DNA of 64,000 nt from Acanthochromis polyacanthus (taxonomy: Eukaryota > Chordata > Actinopteri > Pomacentridae), in assembly GCF_021347895.1 (NCBI RefSeq), contig NC_067121.1, positions 36,691,974-36,755,973 on the forward strand, in the 5' to 3' direction. The translations under genes and the position numbers were made by a program. This document shows, piece by piece, positions 39,252 to 49,500 of the stretch (its first letter is position 1; every line of letters starts with the position of its first letter). The notes beneath the pieces are model-generated. The model did not search any database. It had not been told where the DNA came from and saw nothing but the letters and a program-made list of their open reading frames with translations.

Positions 39252-39716
39252 GCCAGCGAGAGGTGACTGTCAGAAGAAATGCCGGTCCCAGGTGCCCTAG
39301 TACATCACCACCGGGACCATGGCGACTCCTTGGCCAATGAGAAGAGAGAGGTGCTCCTATGGCTCCGCCTGCCTTGCTAGATGGTCGGCATCCTCCTTGA
39401 TGCTCCTATGGTTGCCGTGGGTGTTGCTATGGCTGCCGTGGCCCACCCGAGCTGAACAAGTGGGTGGCGGGGGACACGGCGGGAAAGTGCTCCACGGTTC
39501 CCTGTCGTCCCCCTCGTCCTCGTCAGCTTCCTCTTCCTCGTCCTCTTCTTCATCGTCCCCGTCCAGCACCTCGGTGTTTGGTTTCAACACGAGGCAGAGC
39601 GGAGGGCAGCTGGACTGGCTGCTGTCGGAGAAGGGGCCTTTCCACAGATGTCCGGAGTACACCGAGTTCAGGGAGAGGTTCCAGCAGGGATTTTCTACCA
39701 GATACAAGATTTACAG
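39252..39716 (+). CDS. brinp3: BRINP family protein (BRINP3-like), first coding exon; CDS 39319-39716, partial
   Basis: BRINPs are secreted or ER-lumenal neural glycoproteins with a MACPF domain, linked to neuronal cell-cycle restraint and synaptic function. The exon begins after the acceptor at 39251 and ends at a strong donor, ACAG then GTAAGA, at 39717. Coding starts at 39319 in an ACCATGG context; an in-frame TAG at 39298-39300 excludes an earlier start. It gives 132 codons plus two bases of a split Arg codon (phase 2). Residues 24-45 form a signal peptide core (LLWLPW twice), probably cleaved after Ala45. Residues 49-60 are Gly-rich and 61-85 Ser-rich. Residues 98-133 match the BRINP N-terminus: LDWLLSEKGPFHR, then EYTEF and QGFSTRYKIYR. 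From memory this fits BRINP3 (KGPFHR, STRYK) better than BRINP2, which remains possible; BRINP1 fits less. The MACPF and later exons are not seen here. Confidence 0.88.
39279..39380 (+). CDS. Upstream ORF overlapping the BRINP start, out of frame
   Basis: An ATG at 39279, with G at -3, opens a 33-codon ORF ending in TAG at 39378-39380. It overlaps the first 62 bases of the BRINP coding sequence in another frame. If the mRNA includes the exon from 39252, scanning ribosomes meet this ATG first. That arrangement usually lowers translation of the main frame. The peptide has no known domain and is probably regulatory rather than functional. Only the sequence layout is observed; its effect is inferred. 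Confidence 0.45.
   Translation: MPVPGALVHHHRDHGDSLANEKREVLLWLRLPC
39499..39573 (+). repeat. Serine-coding low-complexity tract in the BRINP exon
   Basis: Residues 61-85 contain 20 serines, including ten in a row (71-80). The codons are mixed (TCC, TCT, TCG, TCA), so the tract is not a pure triplet array. It lies between the signal peptide and the conserved BRINP block and reads as an Asp/Glu-rich shadow ORF on the other strand. Confidence 0.85.
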
Positions 39717-41795
39717 GTAAGAGGGGTCTGTAACTCTGTGTGTGTGAGTGTGTTTTAGAAGGAGAATGCCAGACGAAGAGACTAAACATAAGATTTATAA
39801 AATCAGCAAGTAGAGGGGGAGAAGACGTGTTCTCACTTAAATCTAGAGCGTTGGAGTATCCCTTTGTTTGCAAAATCCTGTCTTCTCTCTTGTCTAGCCA
39901 TATGTTTGACCAAAAACACATTTGTTCTCTTGAATGCTGCTACAAGTGTCACAGTATAGCATTGTAAGGAACTGCCATGTTAGGTGAAGACTCCAGCTTT
40001 CATCTTGGAATTACAACCCCGTGTAGAAGTCCTGGTGTGAGTATTGATCAGGGAATTTTGAGCATTAGATGACATCTGTTTTTCAGTGTTGTTGTCTGTA
40101 TCCTTGCAATATTATAAAATTAAGACTTGTACAATTTAAAAAAAAAACAGCAAAAGGCTTGTAAGACTTGTAATAACCCTCTGTTTTTATATTATTTTGG
40201 AATAACATAGAGGTTAATACCAAGCAGCCAGCATTAAAGCACATATCAACGAATAACTGATATTCTCTAAAGTTTCCATAATGAATCTGAAAATCGGTCT
40301 TTTATGCTGTTAAATGTTACAGTCAGGAATTCAGTCAAGAAGCAGTGCAAGAAAACCTGTAATAAAAAGATGACCTGTCAATGTCAAACTCAGCTGTTTA
40401 TATAAAAATCTGCTGGATGCTTAGAAATCCAGCTCCATCACTGGCAGTATGATTTGTCTGTGGTTGTCAAACAGCAACATCTCCTTCATCTTTCAACAAG
40501 AATTGTGTTTGTCAGCTCAAGGAGATAAATAAGGAAAAACTCAAACTTTCCTCAGCATATAGTTACTTCTACAAGGATTTAGTCGTTGCTTGTAGTTTGA
40601 ATATTCATTTACAGATTTAATATGAAATTAGTTATTATTTACATACAGTATGAAGTTATTTCAGAGTAAGCTGTGCTGCTGTGATTCCTCCAGGCTTTCC
40701 AACTTGAACTTACTAAAATGTCTTCTGAGCTAGACTCTAAAAAGTGACTAAATATGGATCTGACGGAATACTAAATGTATTTTTTCTGGCAGATTAAAGT
40801 CAAAGCCTTAAATACTCTTAATGTAATGTGTGAGTAGATATAAGCGTAAGTGTTAATTTTGAGCGACGGGCACAGAATAGAGTGATGCAGCTTGTGTGGG
40901 TTGTGTCACATTTTTCTTTAATCCCTCAGACTTTTTGCTCATTCTCTCTGTTCTGATTCATGAACTCTGCCGGATCATGGAATATGCAGTGCAGTCCTGA
41001 ACTGGTAGACTTGAAAGAGAATTCTCTGAGCGGTGGTTACAGCTTGCAACATAAAAAAGTTATGGCAGTTATTTATTACAGTCCTAGAAACATGAATGTC
41101 TGTGCATTCTCTCGCTCTCGCTCATCCCAGGCGATGCAATGCAAAGACAGTTTAGGATTATGTCCTTCCTGACAGCTCGTAATTCCAAACTCATAAAACA
41201 TGAACAGATGAAAATCTTTTGAATTTTTAAATTTCACTTTCAAAGAAGTCAGCTTTTGAAGAACTGCTGCAGGAGTTTATACTTAAATACTTAAATAACA
41301 GTCAAACCAGGCAGGGTCATTTTTGACCCCAAAGGACAAAACTCACCAGCACCACCATTAAATTAAGTGACAGCATGGCGGTGGCAATAACCTATTTACC
41401 CTACGAGAAGGTGGAGAAGACTTCATACAGACGACATTTATGGGCATGAAAACAGCTGATAATGGGCTGACCTGCACTGATACAGAACACTGATAAAGTT
41501 AACTGTATCATAACCTTTAACCAATGATATAATGATGTTCCCTTTTCCAATAAACAGTGTCAGTGCCCCTCATAAGCCACAGTGTTACTGCTCCCTTTTG
41601 CAGTGACACTGGTTGTGAACAGTGACTTTAGTGGACCATTTGTTGTATTTATTATTAATTGGGCAATTTTTAGTTCCACTAGTGTAATTTGGGCTGCAAA
41701 AAAAAAAAAAGGATTCCACCATTAACATATTAAGCTTAAAATAAGCTAAAAAAATATTACAGGGGAGGATGTTGCAACCCCCTGGGGAGAGGAGA

Positions 41796-41908
41796 GACCT
41801 GATAGCTGAGTGGTTAGGGCTCATAACGGAGGGGTGCTAATGCTCTCAGCAGCGAGCGTCCAGTTTGAATTGTCTGTTTTTCTGTTTGTTCTGTCCCTAT
41901 CAATAAGA
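41796..41908 (+). mobile_element. tRNA-derived SINE fragment
   Basis: An A-box-like head, GATAGCTGAGTGGTTAGGGC (41801-41820), is followed by a degraded B-box region (GTCCAGTTTGAATTG, about 41858-41872). A pyrimidine-rich CTGTTT/TTCTGTTTGTTCTGTCC tail ends in ATCAATAA. This layout matches a fish tRNA-derived SINE. The B box has lost the canonical GTTCGA core, so it is presumably inactive. Confidence 0.65.
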
Positions 41909-42754
41909 ACCCAAAACAGACATTTCAACCAACAACACAATTATAATAATAATGTGGAAAATTTGATCTCATGACTTACTTTTATGCATTAAATCTAAAA
42001 TTCTAAATACATGTCAGCTAATTTTTAAAAGGACCAAATTTGGATCGAGCGTTGGGATGTGAAAATGACACGTACCCATTATTCCATAAAGATCTCTGTA
42101 CACATTGTATGAATAGAGGAAACCAGCTAAACGTATTTTCTTTGTACTAATTGGCCAACAAACAACCCAGCTTGGCATCATATTCAACACCTGGCCAGCA
42201 ATAAGAGACATGTTCTCGTGTCTGTGTTTAGTCTCAGCTGGGTGAATATCCATCCACTTGTACTCACTGTGAGCTCTTCTAATATATTATAATAGAGTCC
42301 AACAGATTGCTTAGTTGCTCTTTTGAACATGTTTTTTTCTCATTGTTCTCACAGATAATTGTGTTAAGCTTTAAATAGCGATTTAAACATGGCTGATTGC
42401 AAAGTGTGTTAAAAAAAATTAAAAATAATTAAATCCAGCGAAGGATTCCCTCCAGACATGTTCCAAGACATCTGTTTGAAATAATAATTTGTTTCTGATG
42501 TGTTTTATTTACTCCTCCTCGCCTATTGTGGGATTTGGAATCTATTAAAATGCAAATATTTAGTTTTTTTCATTTCAAATGTTAAACTAATTAACATGAG
42601 CTGTCTGCTACAGTTCTGCACGTTCACATCAGCCGCATGGATGCTTGTTGCATATTAGATGGAAATTTGTAATAGTTAAAGACTGTTAAGTACAGATTTG
42701 GCTGGAGGACTTGGTGGTGGTGTGGAGGTCAATTTGAACAATTTTAGCATCTGT

Positions 42755-43911
42755 TTTAAAGGTCCAATATTGTGCCCTTTTTCAGCAAGTTAATCTCACA
42801 AATTCCCACAGTGTCTCTCTGTTTCTCAGCTCAGAATATTGCAAAAATGTTTTTTTTTTCCCCAGATGATGCTAATTGTTTTGCTGTGAAAGCCAATAAG
42901 CTGCTCCTCTTCCCGCCTCCTTTAAAAAGAACATGCTAACAATTCCAGTTTAAGCTGGATCGTTATTGGTTAGTTAGGCTAGTTGGTTGTCAGAGGGTTT
43001 GAGGAATGAAAGAAGTAACATATTTTCATCTTCAAATCTGATAGCTTTTATGACAACCACAAAACATAATTAAAGTGGACTTCCAGGGCAAACATAGCTC
43101 ACCTGGGTTGAACGTATGTCCCATGTATGAGGGCATTGTTGAAGAAATTTCACTCTTCGTCCTTCGAAATTGCTGTAGTGGGATGTTTATTGGTGTTTTG
43201 ACGTACGGTGGCCTTACCAACACAGAGCAGGAGTCTGTGAAGGTAAGCCGACCTAGAGCAGTTACAGAATCCACATTTTATAAGGATGTCAGAGGGTCGA
43301 TCAAAGGGTAGGGAGATGGCTGTTTGTAGCCTATAAACTTCAAATGCTCTTACTGCAAAATACCAGGGGACAGCAACTCAGACGATGCTATCAGAATTTG
43401 TACAAATCCATCATTCTGCAGTATGAAGGGCAAACATCCAAGTTGAGGAGCACTGTTAAACACAACCAGCTCTGTGTGGACATAATCTGAGAGATTCTTA
43501 GTTTAAAAAGTCATTTTTTATCAATATCTTTACAGAATGAGAGCTGCGTCAGTCTGGATAGACTTCCTATCAAGCCTCTCCAGGTGCAGCATGGACACAT
43601 ACTGTATAAGACAGGAAACAAAAGTAACTAATACATACGGACCAGATTTTGTGTTCTGTAGAATCTTCTTTTTGGGTCAAGCTGTTATCCTCCTGGACAG
43701 GACATTGTGTGCCAAGCGAAGAGTCTTGTCTGTGTGTCCAGAGGCTGCTGGCTGTGTGGTCTCTAAATGATAAAGTGGAGTCCTGCGCCAGGTCCGGAGT
43801 TCATGTCGACTCCTGTCACCATTATCATTATTCCAAATTTAATAGCAAATGTGATAGATACACACCTTATCCGCTGAAGCTGCAATTTGGATTTCTGTTT
43901 CCTTGACTTAG
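42755..43911 (+). repeat. Possible old DNA-element remnant, left end recognised only
   Basis: The segment AAAGGTCCAATATTGTGCCC followed by TTTTTCAG (42759-42786; shown in two parts) resembles the left end of an abundant fish non-autonomous DNA element. The later GCTCCTCTTCCCGCC and ATTGGTTAG segments are compatible with it. A matching right end is not clear, and the extent to 43911 is a guess based on changed base composition. ORFs inside (75-85 codons) show no domains. Confidence 0.3.
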
Positions 43912-43934
43912 AGTCCATATATATATTAATATTC

Positions 43935-43950
43935 TTTTTTTTTTTTTTTT
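43935..43950. repeat. Poly(T) run
   Basis: Sixteen T bases in a row. Such runs are common in this window, and here no SINE or LINE body can be attached to it. Confidence 0.9.
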
Positions 43951-44192
43951 AAATTTGGCTTCCTTCTCCTCCCTCCCAGCTCTTTAAAAATAGATTCTCC
44001 TCGCTCGTAGCCATGAATGTTGTCACGGCCGTTTGTTCTGTCAGAAATGCAGACTTGCCTGAAAATGATAAGTCCTAATTATCTGCGGCAGTGTTTTTTT
44101 TTTTCTTTTTTCTTCTTTGACTGCTAAAGAAGTTGACTGTGACTAAAGACAAATGTATATGGAACATTTTGAAGTGAATCACATGGGCTTAG

Positions 44193-44213
44193 TCTCTCTC
44201 TCTCTCTCTCTCT
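44193..44213. repeat. Short (TC)n microsatellite
   Basis: About ten TC units, followed by GTGGATGG. Confidence 0.9.
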
Positions 44214-46079
44214 GTGGATGGTTGTCTTTTCTTAACTCATATTTAGAAAATATGAGCTGAGTGTGTGAAGATATGTGACCAGTTGACGTACAGTTCAGTC
44301 AGTTAAGCTCTCAGCTGGTCTCTGTTTCAGCTCTTTACAGCTCCTCTGGTCAATTGGACACCAGCGGGTTTGGAAAGTCTCCTTTAATGGCCCTTTTAGG
44401 TGACCAGTTCCATCAATGTGAACTTCTTACTCTCTTAAAAATGAGATTTGTCTCTTCCAAAATCCAAAATGACAGCCGTTTCCTGCCCCCATCCATCTCC
44501 CTTCTTTTCCTCTCCACCGTCTTCCCCTTCGTTCCGTCTCCCATCGCCTCAACTTGAATCAAACGGAAATGACAGCATCACTTAGAGATGAAGGGGGAGT
44601 GTAGTGTGGAAATGACAGGTGAAGGTTTGCTGACATAAGTGGGACAGATTGTCATATGGCTCCGCTTTTAGCTGTGGGACACTTTTCTGTTTCAAAAAAC
44701 TTTGTCAGAGTTTTGCTATTTTTCGGCTGCTCCTTCGTTTCCTTCGCTATTTTCGTTTGCGTGGATGGTGTGCAAGCAAGTCAACACTACCATTTGCATT
44801 TGTGTCACAGAGCTGTTGCTGAACTTCCACTGCTTTGGTGTTCTAATCCATTCTCTGTCTAGAGGCTACCCGTGAGTCATCGGGTTCAGATGGCTGCCTT
44901 ATGTTGCCTTTGCTGGTCTTCTGTTTGATGTTGCTTGTAGTTATTTTTTGTTGTTCTCATGCTCACTAAATGCATGCGAGCTACCAGCAACCTCTATATG
45001 ATCAATACGAATGTTTGCAGCAGACAGCAGAATTACAAAAGTTCAGCACAGCAGCAGAAGGGGATTTATGAGTGTAATTTATTGATATACACACATTTTT
45101 TTCTTTCTTTACAGTGAAAAGAAATCCTAGCCGTTGTAGCATGTTGTATTGCACAGCAGTGGAACAATCCCCACAGTATATAAAGTACATTATCTGCCTC
45201 ATAAAATATGAAAAGGGGTCTGCACAGTGCACCCCATACATACTTTAAGTAGCATAAGAAACACAATCTTCTCACTGTATGTGTGACTGTGTTGAGACGC
45301 TCAGATCTTAAGGAGAGAATAAAACCTTTTCCAGATATGGAATACATGACACTGCTGCTTCATCAGTCTGCTAAAGTGACAGCATTCTATCATTTAGACA
45401 TAGATCACTTTTAATATGTGGACTGGAGAACTTATAGCACACTGAAACTCTACAAATAACTACAAACTACATTTATTTATGATTTACTGAAAGTACATGT
45501 AGTATTGCTGAATCACATAAATCTGATCTGGTAAAGTATCTTCAGCATGGTGAAATTGTATTTATATATATTAAAAGGTGTATAAACTGCATAAATATGA
45601 GACGTCAGATCTGAAACGACAGACTGACTAAATTTCATTATATAAAATACAAAAAGCAGGTAGCAGCTGAGTTAAAAACTGTGTGATGCTGCAGAGCTTT
45701 GGTAATATATTTTAAGTAGGAAATGAGGAACGTTAAGATGACTGAGGAGATGATACATCCCAGAGTTTATTACTGGGAGTCGACAATGTTGGAATATTTA
45801 AATAAAGGCACTGAGTGACACAAACAAGCAGAATGAAGCAATAAAACAGCAGGATAATGAAACAAGAGTATAGAAATGTGCAATAAATATAGTTAAAGTG
45901 CTGTTCAAGGGTCGAATCATTGTAGAATTATCTTTAAACATTAACACCGGCTCTTTTTCCTGTAGTTTTTCAATGTCAGTTGGATTTCACAAGTCAGACG
46001 AGCCAAATGATTGCAGGAATTTCAAAATAAAAGACAGGTTTTAGGTGGTTTAGTGAAATGGGACACATGCATTCAAAAA

Positions 46080-46148
46080 TAAAAACACACAGTTTATATA
46101 GATTATATATATATAGATTATATGAGCTATATAAACTGTGTGTTTTTA
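46080..46148. repeat. Perfect 22-bp inverted repeat with 25-base spacer (hairpin)
   Basis: The left arm, 46080-46101 (TAAAAACACACAG, then TTTATATAG), is the exact reverse complement of the right arm, 46127-46148. The AT-rich spacer can partly continue the stem. The overall size (69 bases, 22-base arms) is like a microRNA precursor, but the low complexity and perfect symmetry also fit a small palindromic MITE or a recent local inversion-duplication. No other copy was noticed in the window. Confidence 0.9.
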
Positions 46149-48837
46149 GATAGATTAGATGAGATAGATTATATATACGATGTAGAATGTGATATAAAGA
46201 TGCCATTTATCAACCTAGTAAGATTACCATCACAACTTTAACAGAAAAGTTACCAAGATGCTCAGTCAGATGAGGACAATATGTTCAGATGCCGCCAGAA
46301 TAGCAGAAAGGAGTGCATGTCTCAGCGGGATTTAGGTTAATTTTGAACTAAAGTTAGCTTGCAAGGAGCTGAAGAGATCACTTTTTAAACTTACGTAAAG
46401 GCTTTCAAGTCTTCAAAACTGTATTACAATTACTGAGGTATAGAGGGGGATTTTTTATCCTCCCTTTAACTTAAAAAAAAACACCTTCATTATTGTACCC
46501 TTCAATTCCAAAAACAGGAGTAGTATTGAATCAAAAAAAAAGTGTTTCAGTATCATGAAGTAGAATAATAAAAAAACAACAAATGATCCAACCTGTTGAC
46601 AAAATATCACAGTCACTCACTGTTATTAAACCAAACTCAATGAACAGATAATACCACTGACTGAATGAAGCTGCTGATGAGTTTTGGGCCTGCAATTTTC
46701 TTCTTCGCACTCCAGGGATAACAAAGACAATAATAAAATCAAATCTGAATTTGGAAAGGGAAAAACACTGCTTTCTCAAAACCAAGTACGCCACCCTCTG
46801 CAAAATAATAATAACAAAAAAAAACTATTCTGGCCTTCCCCGAGTACCTAAATATGAAACCCAAAGTTAAAGCATGAAAAGGAAAGCAAGAGGTAGAAAC
46901 TTTCATCAGCCCGTATGATACCTGCACACCTGAGACTCACCAGAGCAACTACAGCTATGTTTGTTCAAAAACCTAAATGGATTTTTCTTGACAAGCACAA
47001 CTCTTGTGACCATGCCTTTAGCTGCGCTTGTGGACGCTGATGTTATGGACTCCAACTTACCAACCACTTGGGATTTTTTTTTGTGGAAATCCGTCATAAT
47101 AATATACCTCTAGGGCATCTGCTCCATGTCAGGTCTTGTGGTGTTCAACAGAAGCAAATACAGGAACATAAACATAAGTTTATTCATCAGTTGTGATTCA
47201 TGACATGTGGAATCCACACATATTTCATAAAATTGTGGTTGGAGCCCTGCTGTGGCCTGTGGTGTTTTAGCTGGGGAACTTTGTGGAGCTGCTCTTTAGA
47301 TCTTGTGTCATGAGCAACATTTGTTTGATTTATTCTGAAAGAATTGCGGACTGCATATATTTTCCTATTGTAGTTTAGTTGCACAAAACTAAATGCGAGC
47401 CACCCTGGCAAGTTATGTGCGCTTTGTCCTCCTCTTTTAATAAAATGTTCATGTGCATTTCCTGTAGTGGCTGTTTTCTTTTCTATATGAGGTAGATCAC
47501 TAAGCAAACAGAAAAATCAAACTGTTCTCTCAGCTCATCATAGCAAGAAAAGCCTTCACTGTACATCTGCCCCCGTGACAAATAGTCCTACAGTATGTAA
47601 CAGTATGTAACAGTTCCCTGTTATGTCAGAGATGACAGCCACCTCTCGTCTGTCCTCAGAGATTTATTTCCACCCCCTCTGTGTATGTTCTTTGTAAAAA
47701 CATTCCTAAATTTCTGGGACTGTTTTGCTTTTTTGCCATGATTGCTGCCTCCCCCACTGCCCACGACAACAAAGCACTTGTGAATTTCAGCCAACGCATC
47801 CTGCTCAGAAGTATTCGTCAAGAACTCTGGCACACTTCCCCCCAGTGTGTATGAAAACAATGACAGTGGCAGTGAAACAAGGTCGGCGGAGGTCTCTAAC
47901 AACAGCACAGCTTCAGGGAAATGGTGCCAAGAAAGAATGGAATGAGTAACTAAAAACGTTCCTGTTTCAAGCTTTGGATCCAGATGTTCACAGCTGACAT
48001 AAAGTCACATTTTTCCTGTCAGTCCGGTTCTTTGTACGACATCATTTAATTCATTTAATCATAGTCTCATTATGTCATAATGATATTTTACAAAAACAAC
48101 CTTGCTTTTGACTTATAATATGAAACACGAAGCATTTTTAGTGCAGTCATGGAAATGCTAATTAGAGTACTTCCGAGGGGAATGAGGAACATCATTTCAT
48201 GAACATTTCCTCGGCCTGATCATTGATGGTGGAGATAGTGAACATAATGGAACAATGGGAAGTTGAATGAAGCGACCGACAGTCCAGATCAAACACATAA
48301 TGGTGCAATTAGACTTTAATTACCGTCTAACTATATGTGCTGTTACTTATTCTGCACGTCATTGGGAGAGGAAGCCATGCAGTAAAGTGACACAGTAAAT
48401 ACTGCGACTCCATCACATGCAAAATGCACTTGTCTCTTGTTTCTAATTGTACTCCGGTGACCTTACTAATGCTAATATCTGATTATCATTAAGGAAAATA
48501 AGCGCCGGCAGGCTTTTCTCTGCATTAACTTTCCACAGAGCAAGAGCAAAATTGGCTGCTCTCATTAGCTTTTAATCAGGGGTAATGGAGATGGGAATAC
48601 ATGTTAGCCACATTTTCCTGGGCTAACCCTAATCCGTTAAATCCTTTAATCTCATCATCGCCCAAGTTACATCAGCTGCTACAGCCTTAAACAAGCTAGA
48701 AAACTATCAATGGATGAGGTCACGATGTTTGCACTTTCCTGTGAGTTTGCTGCCTTTATAGTAGCTGCGATCTCTGGAGAAGTTCCACTCCAACTCCACA
48801 TAAGAGGATTGTTTGGAGGTCTGTACCTTTGTGCAAG

Positions 48838-49045
48838 TGACACATAAGTCTCGTTCTGACAAGGGGCCAAAGGACCAGATCACTGGGTCAGAGCATGGCT
48901 GAATGAGGGTTGGGTGCCGCCAGTCAGCAGTGGTGGGTATCTACCAAGAGTAGGGCAGAGGAGGGACAATCCATGACCCGGCGATGGGGTCTTATCTGCA
49001 GGGCTTAAAGGATCTGCTACAGCTTGGCATCAGATACCGCAGTGT
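48838..49045 (+). pseudogene. Tc1-like transposon remnant, internally deleted (copy A)
   Basis: Two parts of a Tc1-like transposase gene are recognisable. The first (about 48858-48980: GACAAGGGGCC, ACTGGGTCAGAGCAT, TATCTACCAAGAGT, GACAATCCATGACCCGGCGA) corresponds to the N-terminal DNA-binding region. It is joined near 48997 to the C-terminal segment (GGCTTAAAGGATCTGCTAC, then CATCAGATACCGCAG). The catalytic DDE core is deleted and the frame is broken, so this is a dead copy. Recognition rests on memory of the abundant fish Tc1-like family. Confidence 0.7.
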
Positions 49046-49289
49046 AGTCAAAAAGTGAAAAAGCAGCTAACACTTAGAGAAACATGGCGTCCAATAAGAT
49101 GACCTGTGTCCAGATTCCACCTTGTTTTCCCCTTGTGTGTTACTCTCCTTGTCTAGCGCATCAAAAGGTACCGGTTGGTGTCCTGGAGTTGGTTGACTAA
49201 CTGGGTGTTCTAACAGGTTGGGTGGGTGTTGGTTTTAAAATACTCTGACTGTGCATCACCACAACAATGCCCCATCAAATGTCTTAGAG

Positions 49290-49500
49290 CAGGGATGTCA
49301 AACTCATTCCACAAAGGGCCGGTGTGGCTGCAGGTTTTTGTTCCAACTAAGCAGCATCACACCAGACGTGACTCATTTAATCAACCAATCTCAGTCTCCA
49401 GACAGGTGATTGGTCAGACTGTGTTCTCTAGGCTACAGCATTTAGTTCCAACATATCTACAGCACACAGTCTGACCAATCACCTTAATACATATGTTCAT
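49290..49500 (+). mobile_element. hAT-like non-autonomous element, left end plus rearranged right part
   Basis: The left end, CAGGGATGTCAAACTCATTC (49290-49309), with CAAAGGGCCGGTGTGGCTGC following, is the typical terminus of a widespread fish element, probably of the hAT superfamily. The expected inverted right terminus (the same sequence reversed) is missing. Instead a perfect 21-bp inverted repeat follows (49404-49424 and 49464-49484). No transposase. Confidence 0.6.
49404..49484. repeat. Perfect 21-bp inverted repeat, 39-base spacer
   Basis: The arm AGGTGATTGGTCAGACTGTG followed by T (49404-49424) is exactly complementary to 49464-49484. It sits where the element at 49290 should continue to its right end, so it may mark a rearrangement or a nested palindromic insertion. 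Confidence 0.85.

Noticed and set aside
39357..39707. 116-codon minus-strand ORF with an acidic Asp/Glu run
   Set aside because: It is the antisense shadow of the serine tract in the BRINP exon.
43032..43906. Several ORFs of 77-85 codons and a GTAAG-type donor near 43242
   Set aside because: No domain, no matching acceptor, and the region looks like an old repeat remnant.
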